Positions 1 through 9,463 of a stretch of DNA of 64,000 bases are shown in pieces. The translations under genes and the position numbers were made by a program. Within the stretch, counting starts at the first letter, position 1. Each line of letters starts with the position of its first letter. The DNA is from Clostridiaceae bacterium (lineage in GTDB: Bacteria; Bacillota; Clostridia; Lachnospirales; Lachnospiraceae): positions 62,001 through 126,000 of the forward strand of contig CABIXM010000009.1 of assembly GCA_902362725.1 (NCBI GenBank). Direction: 5' to 3'. The notes beneath the pieces are model-generated. The model was not told the origin of the DNA, made no database searches, and saw only the letters and a list, made by a program, of their open reading frames with translations.

Positions 1-1039
1 GAAAGCGCCCGAACAGAAGAAAAAGGACTGTAAAGCAGATGCCGAGGGGTAGGCAGAAGGATACGGTCTTTCGGACTGTGCGGGAGAGCTTGGCGTTCTC
101 CCCGGCGGCCTGGGACTCGGACACGGAGGGCAGCAGCATGACTGACAGCGCCCCGGTCAAGACGCTGGGAAAGAGGATAAAGGACAGCGCCATACCGGAC
201 AGAGTCCCATAGACGCTTAAGGCCTGTTCCGCGGACAGGCCATATTGCTGGAGGCAGAGGGGCAGCAGGATGGATTCGGCACTGGCCAGCAGATTCATGC
301 AGAGCCGATTGCCGGTGACCGGGAGAGCCAGGGAACACATCTGCCGGGCCAGGGAAAGGGGCGAGGGAGCGGCGGGGCCGTCCGCCCATTTTCCGGGGGA
401 AGCGTACTCGCCGGAGACAAAAAAGACACAGAAGAGCATGGACGCGAACTCTCCGATGACCAGCCCGACAACGGCAGTTAGCGGAGACAAACTTCGCCCC
501 TGCTCACTGGACACCCGGTAAATGAGAAACACGGCGCTCACCCGGGATAACTGCTCAAAAAGCTGGGCCGCCGCCGGAACCGCCGGCTTTTTACAGCCGT
601 AATAATAGCCGCAGATGCAGGAATGGCAGGCTCCGAAGGGAATCGTGAGCGCCATAATCTGAAGAAGCTGCACCGTCTGCGTTTCCTGTAAAATGTGTCG
701 CGCCAGAAAGGCTGCATTTGCATAGAGAAGGAAAGCAGTGGGGATGGCAAGCCCAAGAGAGAGGCCAAGCCCAATCGTCAGCACAAGCCGGGCGCTTCGC
801 CGCCGCCCGGCCCCATTTTCCCGGGAGACGAAGCGGGAAACGGCGATCTCGGCCCCGGAGGTGGTCAGCGCATAACAGACCCCGTAGATGGGAAAAATCA
901 TCTGATAGATACCGATGCCCTCGGCACCGATGGTGCGGCTTAAGAATATTTTATAGAAAAAGCCGATGAGACGGGTCGTAAGGCCCGCGGCGGTCAGGAG
1001 CAGTGTGCCTGAAATCAGCGGGTGAAGCGTTTTTTTCAT
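1..1039 (-). CDS. Polysaccharide flippase / SpoVB-MurJ-like MOP exporter, N-terminal part
   Basis: Multi-pass membrane protein of the MOP flippase superfamily (SpoVB/PST/MurJ type), expected to flip lipid-linked sugars or precursors across the membrane. The gene runs off the left edge; 346 codons are visible from the start at 1039 and the frame is open throughout. The N-terminus (MKKTLHPLISGTLLLTAAGL, then IGFFYKIFLSRTIGAEGIGI) is the classic family start: a first membrane helix followed by the R-x-hG-xxGhG loop. Hydrophobic segments recur through the visible part. A GGGAG ribosome site lies 7 bases before the ATG. It is divergent from the Rrf2 operon. SpoVB versus another MOP member cannot be decided from half a protein. 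Confidence 0.82.
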   Translation of the reverse strand, partial: MKKTLHPLISGTLLLTAAGLTTRLIGFFYKIFLSRTIGAEGIGIYQMIFPIYGVCYALTTSGAEIAVSRFVSRENGAGRRRSARLVLTIGLGLSLGLAIPTAFLLYANAAFLARHILQETQTVQLLQIMALTIPFGACHSCICGYYYGCKKPAVPAAAQLFEQLSRVSAVFLIYRVSSEQGRSLSPLTAVVGLVIGEFASMLFCVFFVSGEYASPGKWADGPAAPSPLSLARQMCSLALPVTGNRLCMNLLASAESILLPLCLQQYGLSAEQALSVYGTLSGMALSFILFPSVLTGALSVMLLPSVSESQAAGENAKLSRTVRKTVSFCLPLGICFTVLFLLFGRF

Positions 1040-1087
1040 GTGGATCTCCCAAATGAAAATTATAAGTAATATATGGTAAAATCCTGC

Positions 1088-1116
1088 TTGACAGAACCCC
1101 TATTGAGTGATATTAT
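1088..1116 (+). promoter_or_regulatory. Sigma-A promoter of the Fe-S cluster operon
   Basis: TTGACA (1088-1093), 17-base spacer, TATTAT (1111-1116). It sits about 50 bases before the Rrf2 start at 1167 and downstream of a longer in-frame ATG at 1107, which supports the shorter start. Rrf2 family members commonly bind their own promoter, so autoregulation is likely but not shown. Confidence 0.75.
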
Positions 1117-1166
1117 CAAAACTGAAATCCGACAAAAATGCTCGGAATTTAATGCGAGGTGACAAC

Positions 1167-1628
1167 ATGAAATTGTCAACAAAAGGAAGATATGGACTTC
1201 GCGCGTTGATTGATTTAGCCCTGTACAGTGAAAATGAGACGGTTTCCATCGCCAGTATTTCCGCCAGACAGAATATATCAGAGAGCTATCTGGAGCAGCT
1301 GATTGCGAAGCTGCGGAAAGCCGGACTGGTGACGAGCGTAAGGGGCGCGGGCGGCGGCTACAAGCTGGCCAAACCGGCGTCTGAGATTTCTGTGGGAGAC
1401 ATCCTGCGGGCGCTGGAGGGAAGCCTGGACGCGGTGAAATGCCCGGGCCTGGAGGAGGAAAACTCCTGCGACGGCTCCGAGTTCTGCGTGACCAAGTACG
1501 TCTGGCAGAAGATTAATGACAGCATTAACCGGACGGTGGACGAGATGAAGCTGGATCAGCTGGTAGAAGAAAGCAGGAGCATGAAAGAAGAAGCCGGGAT
1601 CGATGAAAATACGTCCTGCTGCATCTAA
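1167..1628 (+). CDS. iscR: Rrf2 family transcriptional regulator (IscR-like)
   Basis: Winged-helix regulator of 153 residues that probably senses Fe-S or cysteine status and controls the following nifS-nifU-mnmA genes. The N-terminus MKLSTKGRYGLRALIDLA is typical of Rrf2; a helix-turn-helix and wing (RGAGGGYKLAKP) follow. Three cysteines at about residues 92-108 (spacing C-x8-C-x5-C) are placed like the cluster ligands of IscR, though the spacing differs from the E. coli C-x5-C-x5-C. The C-terminus ends in two adjacent cysteines. The start at 1167 follows GAGGTGA and lies after the promoter; an upstream ATG at 1107 overlaps the -10 box and is unlikely. IscR and CymR-type roles cannot be separated here. 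Confidence 0.88.
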   Translation: MKLSTKGRYGLRALIDLALYSENETVSIASISARQNISESYLEQLIAKLRKAGLVTSVRGAGGGYKLAKPASEISVGDILRALEGSLDAVKCPGLEEENSCDGSEFCVTKYVWQKINDSINRTVDEMKLDQLVEESRSMKEEAGIDENTSCCI

Positions 1629-1647
1629 AAAAGAAGGAGATATCACC

Positions 1648-2829
1648 ATGAAGAAATTAATTTATCTGGATAACGCGGCGACTACCAAGACGGCGCCGGA
1701 AGTCGTAGAGGCGATGCTGCCATACTTCACAGAACATTACGGCAATCCCTCTACCGTATACAGCCTGGGCGGCGAGAGTAAAAAGGCCATCACAGAAGCG
1801 AGAGAGACTATTGCGAACGCTTTAGGCGCGCAGACCGAGGAGATCTACTTCACTGCAGGCGGCAGTGAGTCCGATAACTGGGCGCTGAAGGCCACTGCAG
1901 AGGCATATAAGAGCAAGGGAAACCACATTATTACTACGAAGATTGAGCATCACGCGATTCTGCACACCTGTGAGTGGCTGGAGAAGCATGGCTACGAGAT
2001 TACGTACCTGCCCGTAGATGAAAATGGCGTGGTTAAGATCGACGAGCTGAAGAAAGCCATCCGTCCGGAGACCATCCTGATTTCCGTGATGTTTGCAAAT
2101 AATGAGATTGGAACCATTCAGCCGATCAAAGAGATTGGTGAAATTGCCCATGAGCACGGCATTCTGTTCCATACCGACGCGGTACAGGCCTTCGGTCAGG
2201 TTCCGATTAACGTAGATGAGTACCATATCGATATGCTGAGCGCCAGCGGCCACAAGCTGAACGGACCCAAGGGTATCGGCTTCCTGTATATCCGAAAAGG
2301 TGTGAAGATTCGTTCCTTTATCCATGGCGGAGCCCAGGAGCGCAAGCGGCGTGCAGGCACCGAGAACGTACCGGGTATCGTAGGACTGGGCAAGGCCACT
2401 GAGCGCGCCATGGCTACCATGAAGGAGCGTACCGATAAGGAAATCGAGCTGCGTGATTACCTGATTGACCGCGTTCTGAAGGAGATTCCGTACACCAGAC
2501 TGAACGGTCACAGAACCACCCGTCTTCCGAACAATGCGAACTTCAGTTTCCAGTTCATCGAGGGCGAATCCCTGCTTATCATGCTTGACATGGAAGGTAT
2601 CTGCGGTTCCTCAGGTTCCGCCTGCACATCCGGCTCCCTGGATCCGTCCCATGTGCTGATGGCCATCGGCCTGCCCCATGAGATTGCTCATGGTTCCCTG
2701 CGTCTGACCCTGAACGAGGAGATTACGAAAGAGGATCTGGACTTCGTAGTGGAGAACTTAAAGCGGATCATCGACAGACTGAGAAGCATGTCACCGCTTT
2801 ATGAGGACTTCGTTAAGAAAAATAAATAA
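1648..2829 (+). CDS. nifS: Cysteine desulfurase NifS/IscS
   Basis: PLP enzyme of 393 residues that takes sulfur from cysteine and passes it as a persulfide to the NifU scaffold and to MnmA. Visible signatures: N-terminal YLDNAATT, PLP-binding lysine about residue 203 in SGHKLNGPKG, and the catalytic cysteine about residue 326 in GSSGSACTSGS. Length is normal for the IscS/NifS group. The start at 1648 follows AAGGAGATATCACC; the frame extends upstream but without a site. It is 19 bases after the Rrf2 gene and 17 before nifU, so the three are one operon. Confidence 0.96.
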   Translation: MKKLIYLDNAATTKTAPEVVEAMLPYFTEHYGNPSTVYSLGGESKKAITEARETIANALGAQTEEIYFTAGGSESDNWALKATAEAYKSKGNHIITTKIEHHAILHTCEWLEKHGYEITYLPVDENGVVKIDELKKAIRPETILISVMFANNEIGTIQPIKEIGEIAHEHGILFHTDAVQAFGQVPINVDEYHIDMLSASGHKLNGPKGIGFLYIRKGVKIRSFIHGGAQERKRRAGTENVPGIVGLGKATERAMATMKERTDKEIELRDYLIDRVLKEIPYTRLNGHRTTRLPNNANFSFQFIEGESLLIMLDMEGICGSSGSACTSGSLDPSHVLMAIGLPHEIAHGSLRLTLNEEITKEDLDFVVENLKRIIDRLRSMSPLYEDFVKKNK

Positions 2830-2846
2830 TAGAGGAGAAATAAAGT

Positions 2847-3290
2847 ATGTACAGCGAAAAAGTAATGGACCATTTTCAGCATCCCCGTAACGTAGGAGAG
2901 ATAGAGAACGCCAGTGGTGTAGGCACCGTCGGCAATGCAAAATGCGGAGACATCATGCGGATGTACCTGGACATCGACGACAACGGCGTCATCCAGGATT
3001 GTAAATTCAAGACCTTCGGTTGCGGCGCCGCAGTGGCTACCAGCAGCATGGCAACCGAGCTGGTAAAGGGCAAGACCATCCAGCAGGCTCTGGAGGTTAC
3101 CAACAAGGCCGTTATGGAAGCTCTGGACGGACTTCCCCCTGTGAAAGTTCACTGTTCTTTGCTTGCAGAGGAGGCCATTCACGCAGCACTCTGGGATTAC
3201 GCAGAGAAGCACGGTATCAAGATCGAGGGTCTGAAGAAGCCGAAGTCTGATATCCATGAGGGCGAGGAAGAAGAGGGCGAGGACTACTAA
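2847..3290 (+). CDS. nifU: Fe-S cluster assembly scaffold NifU/IscU
   Basis: Scaffold protein of 147 residues on which [2Fe-2S] and [4Fe-4S] clusters are built with sulfur from NifS. The three conserved cysteines are present, in AKCGD (about 33), FGCGAA (about 59) and HCSLLAEEAI (about 102). The last residues form a very acidic tail (EGEEEEGEDY) beyond the usual IscU end, common in clostridial versions. The ribosome site is GAGGAG before ATG 2847. It is followed by an intrinsic terminator before mnmA. Confidence 0.95.
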   Translation: MYSEKVMDHFQHPRNVGEIENASGVGTVGNAKCGDIMRMYLDIDDNGVIQDCKFKTFGCGAAVATSSMATELVKGKTIQQALEVTNKAVMEALDGLPPVKVHCSLLAEEAIHAALWDYAEKHGIKIEGLKKPKSDIHEGEEEEGEDY

Positions 3291-3312
3291 AACCGATCCT
3301 GCCTTAGCATAG

Positions 3313-3368
3313 AAAATGTGTGTTGCGCAGAAAGAGAACAGGTCTCTTCCTGTGTGACGCACATTTTT
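3313..3368 (+). terminator. Intrinsic terminator after nifU
   Basis: Long imperfect inverted repeat: AAAATGTGTGTTGCGCAG at 3313 pairs with TGTGTGACGCACATTTT ending at 3368, with an inner AGAGA/TCTCT stem, and the right arm ends in a T run. Separates nifU from mnmA, perhaps only partly. Confidence 0.7.
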
Positions 3369-3464
3369 GTATACAGAACTTTGTTACAAATGGAAAATCA
3401 GATGTTTAGGAATCGCTTTTTCACAATGTGACAAAGGAGAACAGTAAGAAGGAATTATAAAAAT

Positions 3465-4652
3465 ATGGCTAAGAAAAAAGTAGTAGTAGGAATGTCCGGT
3501 GGTGTGGACTCCTCCGTGGCGGCCTATCTCCTGAAGGAACAGGGCTACGAGGTTATCGGAGCCACCATGCAGATCTGGCAGGACGAGGACGAGTTCACCC
3601 AGGAAGAAAACGGCGGTTGCTGCGGACTGTCCGCGGTGGACGACGCCCGGAGAGTGGCGGCCCAGCTGGACATTCCCTATTATGTGATGAATTTTAAGAC
3701 AGATTTCAAGGAAGCTGTCATGGACTATTTTGTGGCGGAGTATCTGGCGGGCCGGACGCCCAATCCCTGTATCGCCTGCAACCGTTATGTAAAATGGGAG
3801 GCGCTTTTAAAGCGCAGCCTGGACATCGGCGCGGACTATATCGCCACCGGTCATTACGCCAGGGTGGAGCAGCTGCCGAACGGCCGCTACGCCATTCGCA
3901 ATTCCGTAACGGCGGCGAAGGATCAGACCTACGCCCTCTATAACCTGACCCAGGAGCAGCTTTCCCGGACGTTGATGCCGGTGGGAGCCTATTCCAAGGA
4001 GGAGACTCGGGAAATGGCGGAGAAGCTGGGCTTCCGGGTAGCCCATAAGCCGGACAGCCAGGAGATCTGCTTTGTGCCGGATCAGGATTACGCGGGCTTT
4101 ATAGAGCGGACCACCGGAGAACCCTCGAAGGAGGGCAATTTCGTAACCGCCGACGGCACTGTTCTGGGCCGCCACAAGGGCATTATCCACTATACCATCG
4201 GCCAGCGTAAAGGTCTGGGCCTTGCCATGGGCCGCCGAGTGGTGGTAACGGAGATACGCCCAGAAACCAACGAGGTGGTCATCGGCGAGCAGGAGGACGT
4301 ATTTACCACTACCCTTTACGCTAACCGTCTGAATTATATGTCCGAGCCTGATTTCCCTGAAGAAAAAGAGGTGCTGGCCAAGATCCGCTACAATCATAAG
4401 GGTTCTCCATGCGTCATTCACCGGGAGGGAGCGGATCTCATCCGCGTGGACTTCCGGGAGCCGGTCCGGGCCGTGACGCCGGGCCAGGCGGTCGTGTTCT
4501 ATGACGGGGACTACGTGCTGGGCGGCGGAACCATCGTGCGGACGCCGGAATCCTTTTATTCAGAGGCAAATATGCGATATCTGGATCGTGTAATTGAGGA
4601 TATTGAAAGTGGAAAAGCAAAGCTTACAGAGCACGAACTGATAGAGGATTAG
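3465..4652 (+). CDS. mnmA: tRNA-specific 2-thiouridylase MnmA
   Basis: Adds sulfur to U34 of Lys, Glu and Gln tRNAs, using persulfide sulfur from a cysteine desulfurase such as the NifS encoded just upstream. Of 395 residues. The ATP PP-loop is MSGGVDSSVAA near residue 10. The two catalytic cysteines lie in NPCIACNRYVKW (about 103-106) and DSQEICFVPDQ (about 202). The C-terminal 25-30 residues (from ANMRYLDRV) extend past the usual beta-barrel end. AAGGA precedes the ATG. The pairing with Rrf2-NifS-NifU is a common clostridial arrangement and suggests a dedicated sulfur relay. Confidence 0.96.
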   Translation: MAKKKVVVGMSGGVDSSVAAYLLKEQGYEVIGATMQIWQDEDEFTQEENGGCCGLSAVDDARRVAAQLDIPYYVMNFKTDFKEAVMDYFVAEYLAGRTPNPCIACNRYVKWEALLKRSLDIGADYIATGHYARVEQLPNGRYAIRNSVTAAKDQTYALYNLTQEQLSRTLMPVGAYSKEETREMAEKLGFRVAHKPDSQEICFVPDQDYAGFIERTTGEPSKEGNFVTADGTVLGRHKGIIHYTIGQRKGLGLAMGRRVVVTEIRPETNEVVIGEQEDVFTTTLYANRLNYMSEPDFPEEKEVLAKIRYNHKGSPCVIHREGADLIRVDFREPVRAVTPGQAVVFYDGDYVLGGGTIVRTPESFYSEANMRYLDRVIEDIESGKAKLTEHELIED

Positions 4653-4749
4653 TGGATGAAGATACTCTTGGAAGAATTGTGTATCGGGAAAAAGATGGAT
4701 TTATTGTGATAGCAGCCTGCAGGGGACATTACGAAGAATGAGAAAAAGA

Positions 4750-4795
4750 GGCCGTTGCAAAATAGAGGAATCATCGATTTTGCAACAGCCTTTTT
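4750..4795. terminator. Bidirectional terminator between mnmA and hisJ
   Basis: GGCCGTTGCAAAAT (4750-4763) pairs with ATTTTGCAACAGCC (4777-4790), followed by five T on the plus strand and preceded by an A-rich run that gives U on the minus strand. The flanking genes converge here. Confidence 0.85.
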
Positions 4796-4814
4796 CCTAT
4801 ATAACAGAACATAT

Positions 4815-5615
4815 TTACAGCGGAACAAACTCTGCCTTCCGCTCCCGGAACACCGTAAAATACCGAAATCCGCATTCCTTAAGAACCTCTCTGGCGTCCG
4901 CAAACCGGTAAGCCACATACTCTGTGGTGTGGGCGTCGGAGCCCATGGTGATGATTTCCCCGCCCAGTTCCCGGTAGCGTCGCAGCACGTCGTGACAGGG
5001 GTTCGGTTCGGAGAGTCCGGCTTTGTAGCCGCCGGTGTTGATCTCTATGCCCTTGCCCTTTTCGATAAGCAGCTTCAGAATCGCGTCCACCTGGTCGGCG
5101 TGCTGCGTGTAAGGGAAAATGCGCTCCCCATCCGGTACATAGCGGATGATATAATCGATGTGTCCGTACACGTCGAAATCATCGAAAGCCCGGATATTCT
5201 GAAGAGTCACGTCCAGATACCGGTTCACACCGGAGGCGGCGTCGTAAGAGCTCCAGAAATCCGGATAATAGGGATCAAAACGGTCTACCAGGTGAGTGGA
5301 ACCGATGAGAAAATCAAAGGACTTGTCCGAAAGCCAGGTCCGGTAAGCGTCCCCCAGATGGGGCTGAAGCCCAATCTCCACGCCGATGCGAAGCTCCAGC
5401 CGATTCCGGTAGACATCCTGCAGACGGCGCATTTCCCGGACATAGGCTTCCGCGTCCAGGTCAAAGGACACGTCTTCATAGGGATAGTCCAGATCCAGAT
5501 GCTCCGTCATGCACATAAGAGAAAGCCCATGCACCAGGCCTTTTTTTATCATATCTTCCGTGGGCGTTTCACTGTCCCCGGAAAAGCAGGAATGTAAATG
5601 ATAATCTGCGGTCAT
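4815..5615 (-). CDS. hisJ: Histidinol-phosphatase, PHP family
   Basis: PHP-domain phosphoesterase of 266 residues; the HisJ/HisK subgroup dephosphorylates histidinol phosphate in histidine synthesis. Metal-binding motifs in order: DYHLHSCFS near the N-terminus, MTEHLDLD about residue 40, GVEIGLQP about 80, GSTHLVD about 108, YGHIDYI about 155 and GSDAHT about 230. The ATG at 5615 is chosen because GAGGTG lies just before it; an in-frame GTG at 5624 falls inside that site. No other his genes are nearby, so the substrate is assigned by family only; related PHP proteins act on other phosphates. Confidence 0.82.
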   Translation of the reverse strand: MTADYHLHSCFSGDSETPTEDMIKKGLVHGLSLMCMTEHLDLDYPYEDVSFDLDAEAYVREMRRLQDVYRNRLELRIGVEIGLQPHLGDAYRTWLSDKSFDFLIGSTHLVDRFDPYYPDFWSSYDAASGVNRYLDVTLQNIRAFDDFDVYGHIDYIIRYVPDGERIFPYTQHADQVDAILKLLIEKGKGIEINTGGYKAGLSEPNPCHDVLRRYRELGGEIITMGSDAHTTEYVAYRFADAREVLKECGFRYFTVFRERKAEFVPL

Positions 5616-5746
5616 GTTTTTCACCTCTGATACGAATATACCCCTATCTTAATTGAAAAAATACACAATGACAAGAAGAAGATCGCCGGGAAATTCACTG
5701 TTTTGACAAAAATTGCACAAGGCCGGGGAAATTGCGGAATTTGGAC

Positions 5747-5775
5747 TTGCTTTTTTGTATGGAATTGGGTACAAT
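5747..5775 (+). promoter_or_regulatory. Probable gap promoter
   Basis: TACAAT at 5770-5775 with a weak -35 (TTGCTT, 5747-5752) at 17 bases. About 80 bases of leader follow, containing a small hairpin (CCGTCCC/GGGCGG near 5790-5810). The rest of the 5616-5853 gap between hisJ and gap shows nothing else I can name. Confidence 0.5.
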
Positions 5776-5853
5776 AATTGCAGGTTGGGCCCGTCCCGAA
5801 AAAGGGCGGAAAACCGCGAATAATCTAAATTCATATTTAGGAGGAAATTTAAA

Positions 5854-6867
5854 ATGGCAGTAAAAGTAGCGATTAACGGTTTCGGACGTATCGGCAGACT
5901 TGCATTCAGACAGATGTTTGGCGCAGAGGGATATGAGGTTGTAGCAATCAACGACCTGACAAGCCCGAAGATGCTTGCTCACCTGTTAAAATATGATTCT
6001 TCTCAGGGTAAATATGCTCTGGCAGATACCGTATCTGCAACAGAAGATTCCATCATCGTTGATGGTAAGGAGATCAAGATCTACGCAAAGGCTAACGCAG
6101 CAGAGCTTCCGTGGGGAGAGATCGGCGTAGACGTAGTTCTGGAGTGTACTGGATTCTATACATCCAAAGAGAAGGCTTCTGCTCATATCACAGCAGGCGC
6201 TAAGAAGGTAGTTATCTCCGCTCCGGCTGGAAATGACCTTCCGACCATCGTTTACAATGTAAACCATGAGACACTGACAAAAGAGGATACTGTAATTTCC
6301 GCAGCTTCCTGTACAACAAACTGCCTTGCACCGATGGCTAAGGCTCTGAACGACTACATGCCGATCGAGTCCGGTATCATGTGCACCATCCACGCTTACA
6401 CAGGCGACCAGATGATCCTTGACGGACCGCAGAGAAAGGGTGACCTGAGAAGAAGCCGTGCAGGCGCAATCAACATCGTTCCGAACAGCACAGGAGCAGC
6501 TAAGGCAATCGGCCTTGTTATTCCGGAGCTGAACGGCAAGCTTATCGGCGCTGCACAGCGTGTACCGACCCCGACTGGTTCTACTACTATCCTGAACGCA
6601 GTTGTTAAGGGCGAGGCTACTGTTGAGGGTATCAACGCAGCTATGAAGGCTCAGGCTACAGAGTCCTTCGGATACAACACAGACGAGATCGTATCTTCTG
6701 ATATCGTTGGAATGAGATTTGGTTCTCTGTTCGACGCTACACAGACCATGGTTGTAAACCTTGGCAACGGCACATCTCAGGTACAGGTTGTTTCTTGGTA
6801 TGACAACGAGAACTCCTACGTATCTCAGATGGTTCGTACAATTAAGTACTTCGCTGAGTTAGCTTAA
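5854..6867 (+). CDS. gap: Glyceraldehyde-3-phosphate dehydrogenase, type I
   Basis: Glycolytic NAD-dependent enzyme of 337 residues that oxidises glyceraldehyde 3-phosphate with phosphate to 1,3-bisphosphoglycerate. N-terminal Rossmann motif INGFGRIGR; catalytic cysteine in [10 protein letters not shown] about residue 153; phosphate-binding TGAAKAIG. Ends in the usual [11 protein letters not shown] region. TAGGAGG precedes the ATG. The codon choice is strongly biased, as expected for a very highly expressed gene. It heads the gap-pgk-tpiA series. Confidence 0.98.
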   Translation: MAVKVAINGFGRIGRLAFRQMFGAEGYEVVAINDLTSPKMLAHLLKYDSSQGKYALADTVSATEDSIIVDGKEIKIYAKANAAELPWGEIGVDVVLECTGFYTSKEKASAHITAGAKKVVISAPAGNDLPTIVYNVNHETLTKEDTVISAASCTTNCLAPMAKALNDYMPIESGIMCTIHAYTGDQMILDGPQRKGDLRRSRAGAINIVPNSTGAAKAIGLVIPELNGKLIGAAQRVPTPTGSTTILNAVVKGEATVEGINAAMKAQATESFGYNTDEIVSSDIVGMRFGSLFDATQTMVVNLGNGTSQVQVVSWYDNENSYVSQMVRTIKYFAELA

Positions 6868-6892
6868 TCAGTATTGAATCAAGACCTATTAA

Positions 6893-6927
6893 GAGGTCCG
6901 GTCTTTATGGACCGGATCTCTTTTTAT
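6893..6927 (+). terminator. Terminator or attenuator between gap and pgk
   Basis: GAGGTCCGGTC (6893-6903), loop TTTATG, GACCGGATCTC (6910-6920), then TTTTT. One wobble in an 11-bp stem. It lies only 33 bases before pgk with no promoter seen between, so partial readthrough is likely. Confidence 0.85.
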
Positions 6928-6959
6928 TATTTATCCATGACAAGTAAGGAGAGATTGAG

Positions 6960-8165
6960 ATGTTAAATAAGAAATCTGTAGATGACATCAATGTAAAAGG
7001 ACAGCGCGTCCTGGTAAGATGCGACTTCAACGTACCGTTGAAGGATGGCAAGATCACAGACGAGAACCGTCTGGTAGCAGCACTTCCGACTATCAAGAAG
7101 CTGATCGCTGACGGTGGAAAGGTAATCCTCTGCTCCCATCTGGGCAAGCCGAAGGGAGAGCCGAAGCCGGAGCTGTCTCTGGCGCCGGTAGCAAAGAGAC
7201 TGTCTGAGCTTCTGGGACAGGAAGTAAAGTTCGCGGCTGATCCGGAGGTTGTAGGACCGAACGCAAAGGCAGCTGTAGAGGCTATGCAGGACGGCGACGT
7301 AGTTCTTCTGGAGAACACCCGTTATCGTGCAGAGGAGACCAAGAACGGAGAGGCATTCTCCAAAGAGCTGGCTTCCCTGGCAGATGTATTTGTAAATGAT
7401 GCGTTCGGAACCGCACACCGTGCGCACTGCTCCAACGTAGGCGTAACTCAGTATGTAAAGACTTCTGTAGTAGGATACCTGATGCAGAAGGAGATCAACT
7501 TCCTTGGCAACGCTGTCAACAATCCGGAGCGTCCCTTCGTAGCAATCCTGGGCGGCGCAAAGGTTGCAGACAAGCTGAATGTTATCGCAAACCTGCTTGA
7601 GAAGTGCGACACTCTGATCATCGGCGGCGGAATGGCTTACACCTTCCTGAAGGCAAAGGGCTATGAGGTAGGAACCTCTCTGGTAGACGACGAGAAGATC
7701 GACTACTGCAAGGAGATGATGGAGAAGGCTGAGAAGCTTGGCAAGAAGCTGCTTCTTCCGGTAGACACCACCATTGCGAAAGAGTTCCCGAACCCCATCG
7801 ACGCGGAGATCGAGGTATCTGTAGTTCCTTCCAACGAGATTCCGGCTGACATGATGGGCCTGGATATCGGAACCAAGACAGCAGAGCTGTACGCAGAGGC
7901 AGTGAAGTCCGCAAAGACTGTAGTATGGAACGGACCGATGGGCGTATTTGAGAACCCGATCCTTGCAAAGGGTACCATCGCAGTAGCGAAGTCCCTGGCT
8001 GAGACAGACGCAACCACCATCATCGGCGGCGGTGACTCCGCAGCAGCAGTCAATACACTGGGCTTCGGTGACAAGATGACTCATATCTCCACAGGCGGCG
8101 GCGCTTCCTTGGAGTTCCTGGAAGGCAAAGAGCTTCCGGGCGTAGCAGCAGCTAACGATAAGTAA
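6960..8165 (+). CDS. pgk: Phosphoglycerate kinase
   Basis: Transfers phosphate from 1,3-bisphosphoglycerate to ADP. 401 residues, normal length. Signatures: [11 protein letters not shown] near the N-terminus, HLGKPKG about 60, RAHCSNVGV about 158, and near the C-terminus NGPMGVFE and the nucleotide loop GGGDSAAAV. The ATG at 6960 follows AAGGAGAG. Highly biased codons like gap and tpiA. Confidence 0.98.
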   Translation: MLNKKSVDDINVKGQRVLVRCDFNVPLKDGKITDENRLVAALPTIKKLIADGGKVILCSHLGKPKGEPKPELSLAPVAKRLSELLGQEVKFAADPEVVGPNAKAAVEAMQDGDVVLLENTRYRAEETKNGEAFSKELASLADVFVNDAFGTAHRAHCSNVGVTQYVKTSVVGYLMQKEINFLGNAVNNPERPFVAILGGAKVADKLNVIANLLEKCDTLIIGGGMAYTFLKAKGYEVGTSLVDDEKIDYCKEMMEKAEKLGKKLLLPVDTTIAKEFPNPIDAEIEVSVVPSNEIPADMMGLDIGTKTAELYAEAVKSAKTVVWNGPMGVFENPILAKGTIAVAKSLAETDATTIIGGGDSAAAVNTLGFGDKMTHISTGGGASLEFLEGKELPGVAAANDK

Positions 8166-8267
8166 ACACTTAATGAAGGCAAGCTGAAAGCGAAGCCTGA
8201 ATTTAGTGTGAACTTACTCAGAATGAGCACTGCGGGGTAAATATAAAAGATAGAGGAGAACAAAACA

Positions 8268-9017
8268 ATGGCAAGAAAGAAAATTATCGCTGGTAACTGG
8301 AAAATGAACATGACTCCCAGCGAGGCAGTAGAACTGGTAAACACCTTAAAGCCGCTGGTAGCAAACGATGACGTAGACGTAGTATTCTGCGTACCGGCTA
8401 TCGACATTATCCCGGTAGTAGAGGCTACCAAGGGATCCAACATCCAGGTTGGTGCTGAGAATATGTACTTCGAGGAGAAGGGCGCTTACACAGGCGAGAT
8501 TTCCCCGAACATGCTGACAGACGCAGGCGTTAAGTACGTAATCCTTGGACATTCCGAGAGACGTGAGTACTTCGCAGAGACCAGCGAGACTGTAAATAAG
8601 AAGATGCTGAAGGCATTTGAGCATGGTCTTACACCGATTATGTGCTGTGGCGAGACTCTGACTCAGAGAGAGCAGGGCGTAACCATGGACTTCATCCGTC
8701 AGCAGGTTAAGGTTGGTTTCCAGGGCGTAACCGCAGATCAGGCTAAGGAAGCAGTAATCGCTTACGAGCCGATCTGGGCTATCGGAACCGGCAAGACAGC
8801 TACAACAGAGCAGGCTCAGGAAGTTTGCGCAGGCATCCGTGCATGCATCGCAGAGATCTACGATGAGGCAACTGCAGCAGCTATCCGTATCCAGTACGGC
8901 GGATCTGTAAACGCAGCTACCGCACCGGAGCTGTTTGCACAGGCAGACATCGACGGCGGCCTGGTAGGCGGCGCAGCTCTGAAGCCGGACTTCGGAAAGA
9001 TTGTAAATTACAAGTAA
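8268..9017 (+). CDS. tpiA: Triosephosphate isomerase
   Basis: Interconverts glyceraldehyde 3-phosphate and dihydroxyacetone phosphate. 249 residues. Motifs: AGNWKMN with the active lysine near residue 12, the histidine in LGHSERR about 98, the catalytic glutamate in [12 protein letters not shown] about 168, and the phosphate-binding YGGSVN about 212. GAGGAGAAC precedes the ATG. The 102-base gap from pgk carries no clear promoter or terminator, so the two are probably co-transcribed. Confidence 0.98.
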   Translation: MARKKIIAGNWKMNMTPSEAVELVNTLKPLVANDDVDVVFCVPAIDIIPVVEATKGSNIQVGAENMYFEEKGAYTGEISPNMLTDAGVKYVILGHSERREYFAETSETVNKKMLKAFEHGLTPIMCCGETLTQREQGVTMDFIRQQVKVGFQGVTADQAKEAVIAYEPIWAIGTGKTATTEQAQEVCAGIRACIAEIYDEATAAAIRIQYGGSVNAATAPELFAQADIDGGLVGGAALKPDFGKIVNYK

Positions 9018-9066
9018 GTCTAAAAAATTAGGCAAAATAGCCAAATATAACGCTATAAAACGTGAT

Positions 9067-9112
9067 AAAAAGCCATTTGATTTAGCTGATATTGCTAATC
9101 AAATGGCTTTTT
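9067..9112 (+). terminator. Intrinsic terminator after tpiA
   Basis: AAAAAGCCATTTGATT (9067-9082) and AATCAAATGGCTTTTT (9097-9112) form a 16-bp perfect stem ending in five T. End of the glycolytic run. Between here and 9235 I see nothing further. Confidence 0.92.
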
Positions 9113-9234
9113 GTGATGCTTTATCATCTTTTTAGTATCACCCTGTTACAGCACCAAATGCCGAGCATCCCATAAAAACAACACGCAAAAGATTTAATAA
9201 ACCGATGAAAAACATAGATAATACGAATCGCACA

Positions 9235-9243
9235 TGCTATAAT
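9235..9243 (+). promoter_or_regulatory. Extended -10 promoter for a small gene
   Basis: TGCTATAAT (9235-9243 region) is an extended -10 with a perfect TATAAT; no good -35. About 38 bases before the small coding region at 9282. Confidence 0.5.
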
Positions 9244-9281
9244 AAAAGAAAAGTCATAAGATAGCGACGGAGAGTGACATA

Positions 9282-9437
9282 ATGCGGCGACGTATCAAAA
9301 AGAAGAAGGGGCTGCTTCCGGATCCGGCCTATGAGAAGCTAAAGGAGCGCTGGGTAGAGGAACTGGAAAGTGAGATGGACAGTCTGGAAAAGCTGGAAGA
9401 GATCCCTCCCATGCAACACAGAAGAAATGAATTGTAA
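9282..9437 (+). CDS. Small basic-to-acidic protein of unknown function, 51 residues
   Basis: A 51-residue reading frame, not recognised. It opens with a basic stretch (MRRRIKKKKG), followed by an amphipathic, charged helix-like segment rich in Glu, Leu and Lys, and ends RRNEL. A GGAG site stands about 9 bases upstream and a good extended -10 promoter before that. Its TAA stop (9435-9437) lies inside the left arm of the BirA operator of bioY. It could be a genuine small cytosolic protein; coding is supported by signals rather than by homology. Confidence 0.45.
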   Translation: MRRRIKKKKGLLPDPAYEKLKERWVEELESEMDSLEKLEEIPPMQHRRNEL

Positions 9438-9463
9438 ACCTGATAAATAAAATGGTTGACAAT
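9431..9463 (+). promoter_or_regulatory. BirA operator of bioY
   Basis: ATTGTAAACC (9431-9440) and GGTTGACAAT (9454-9463) form an inverted repeat, 9 of 10 positions, with a 13-base spacer. This is the known biotin-repressor (BirA) operator pattern. The right arm contains the bioY -35 box, so bound BirA would block RNA polymerase. Confidence 0.87.

Noticed and set aside
4755..5597. Plus-strand frame opposite hisJ
   Set aside because: The minus-strand PHP motifs are unmistakable; the plus frame has none.
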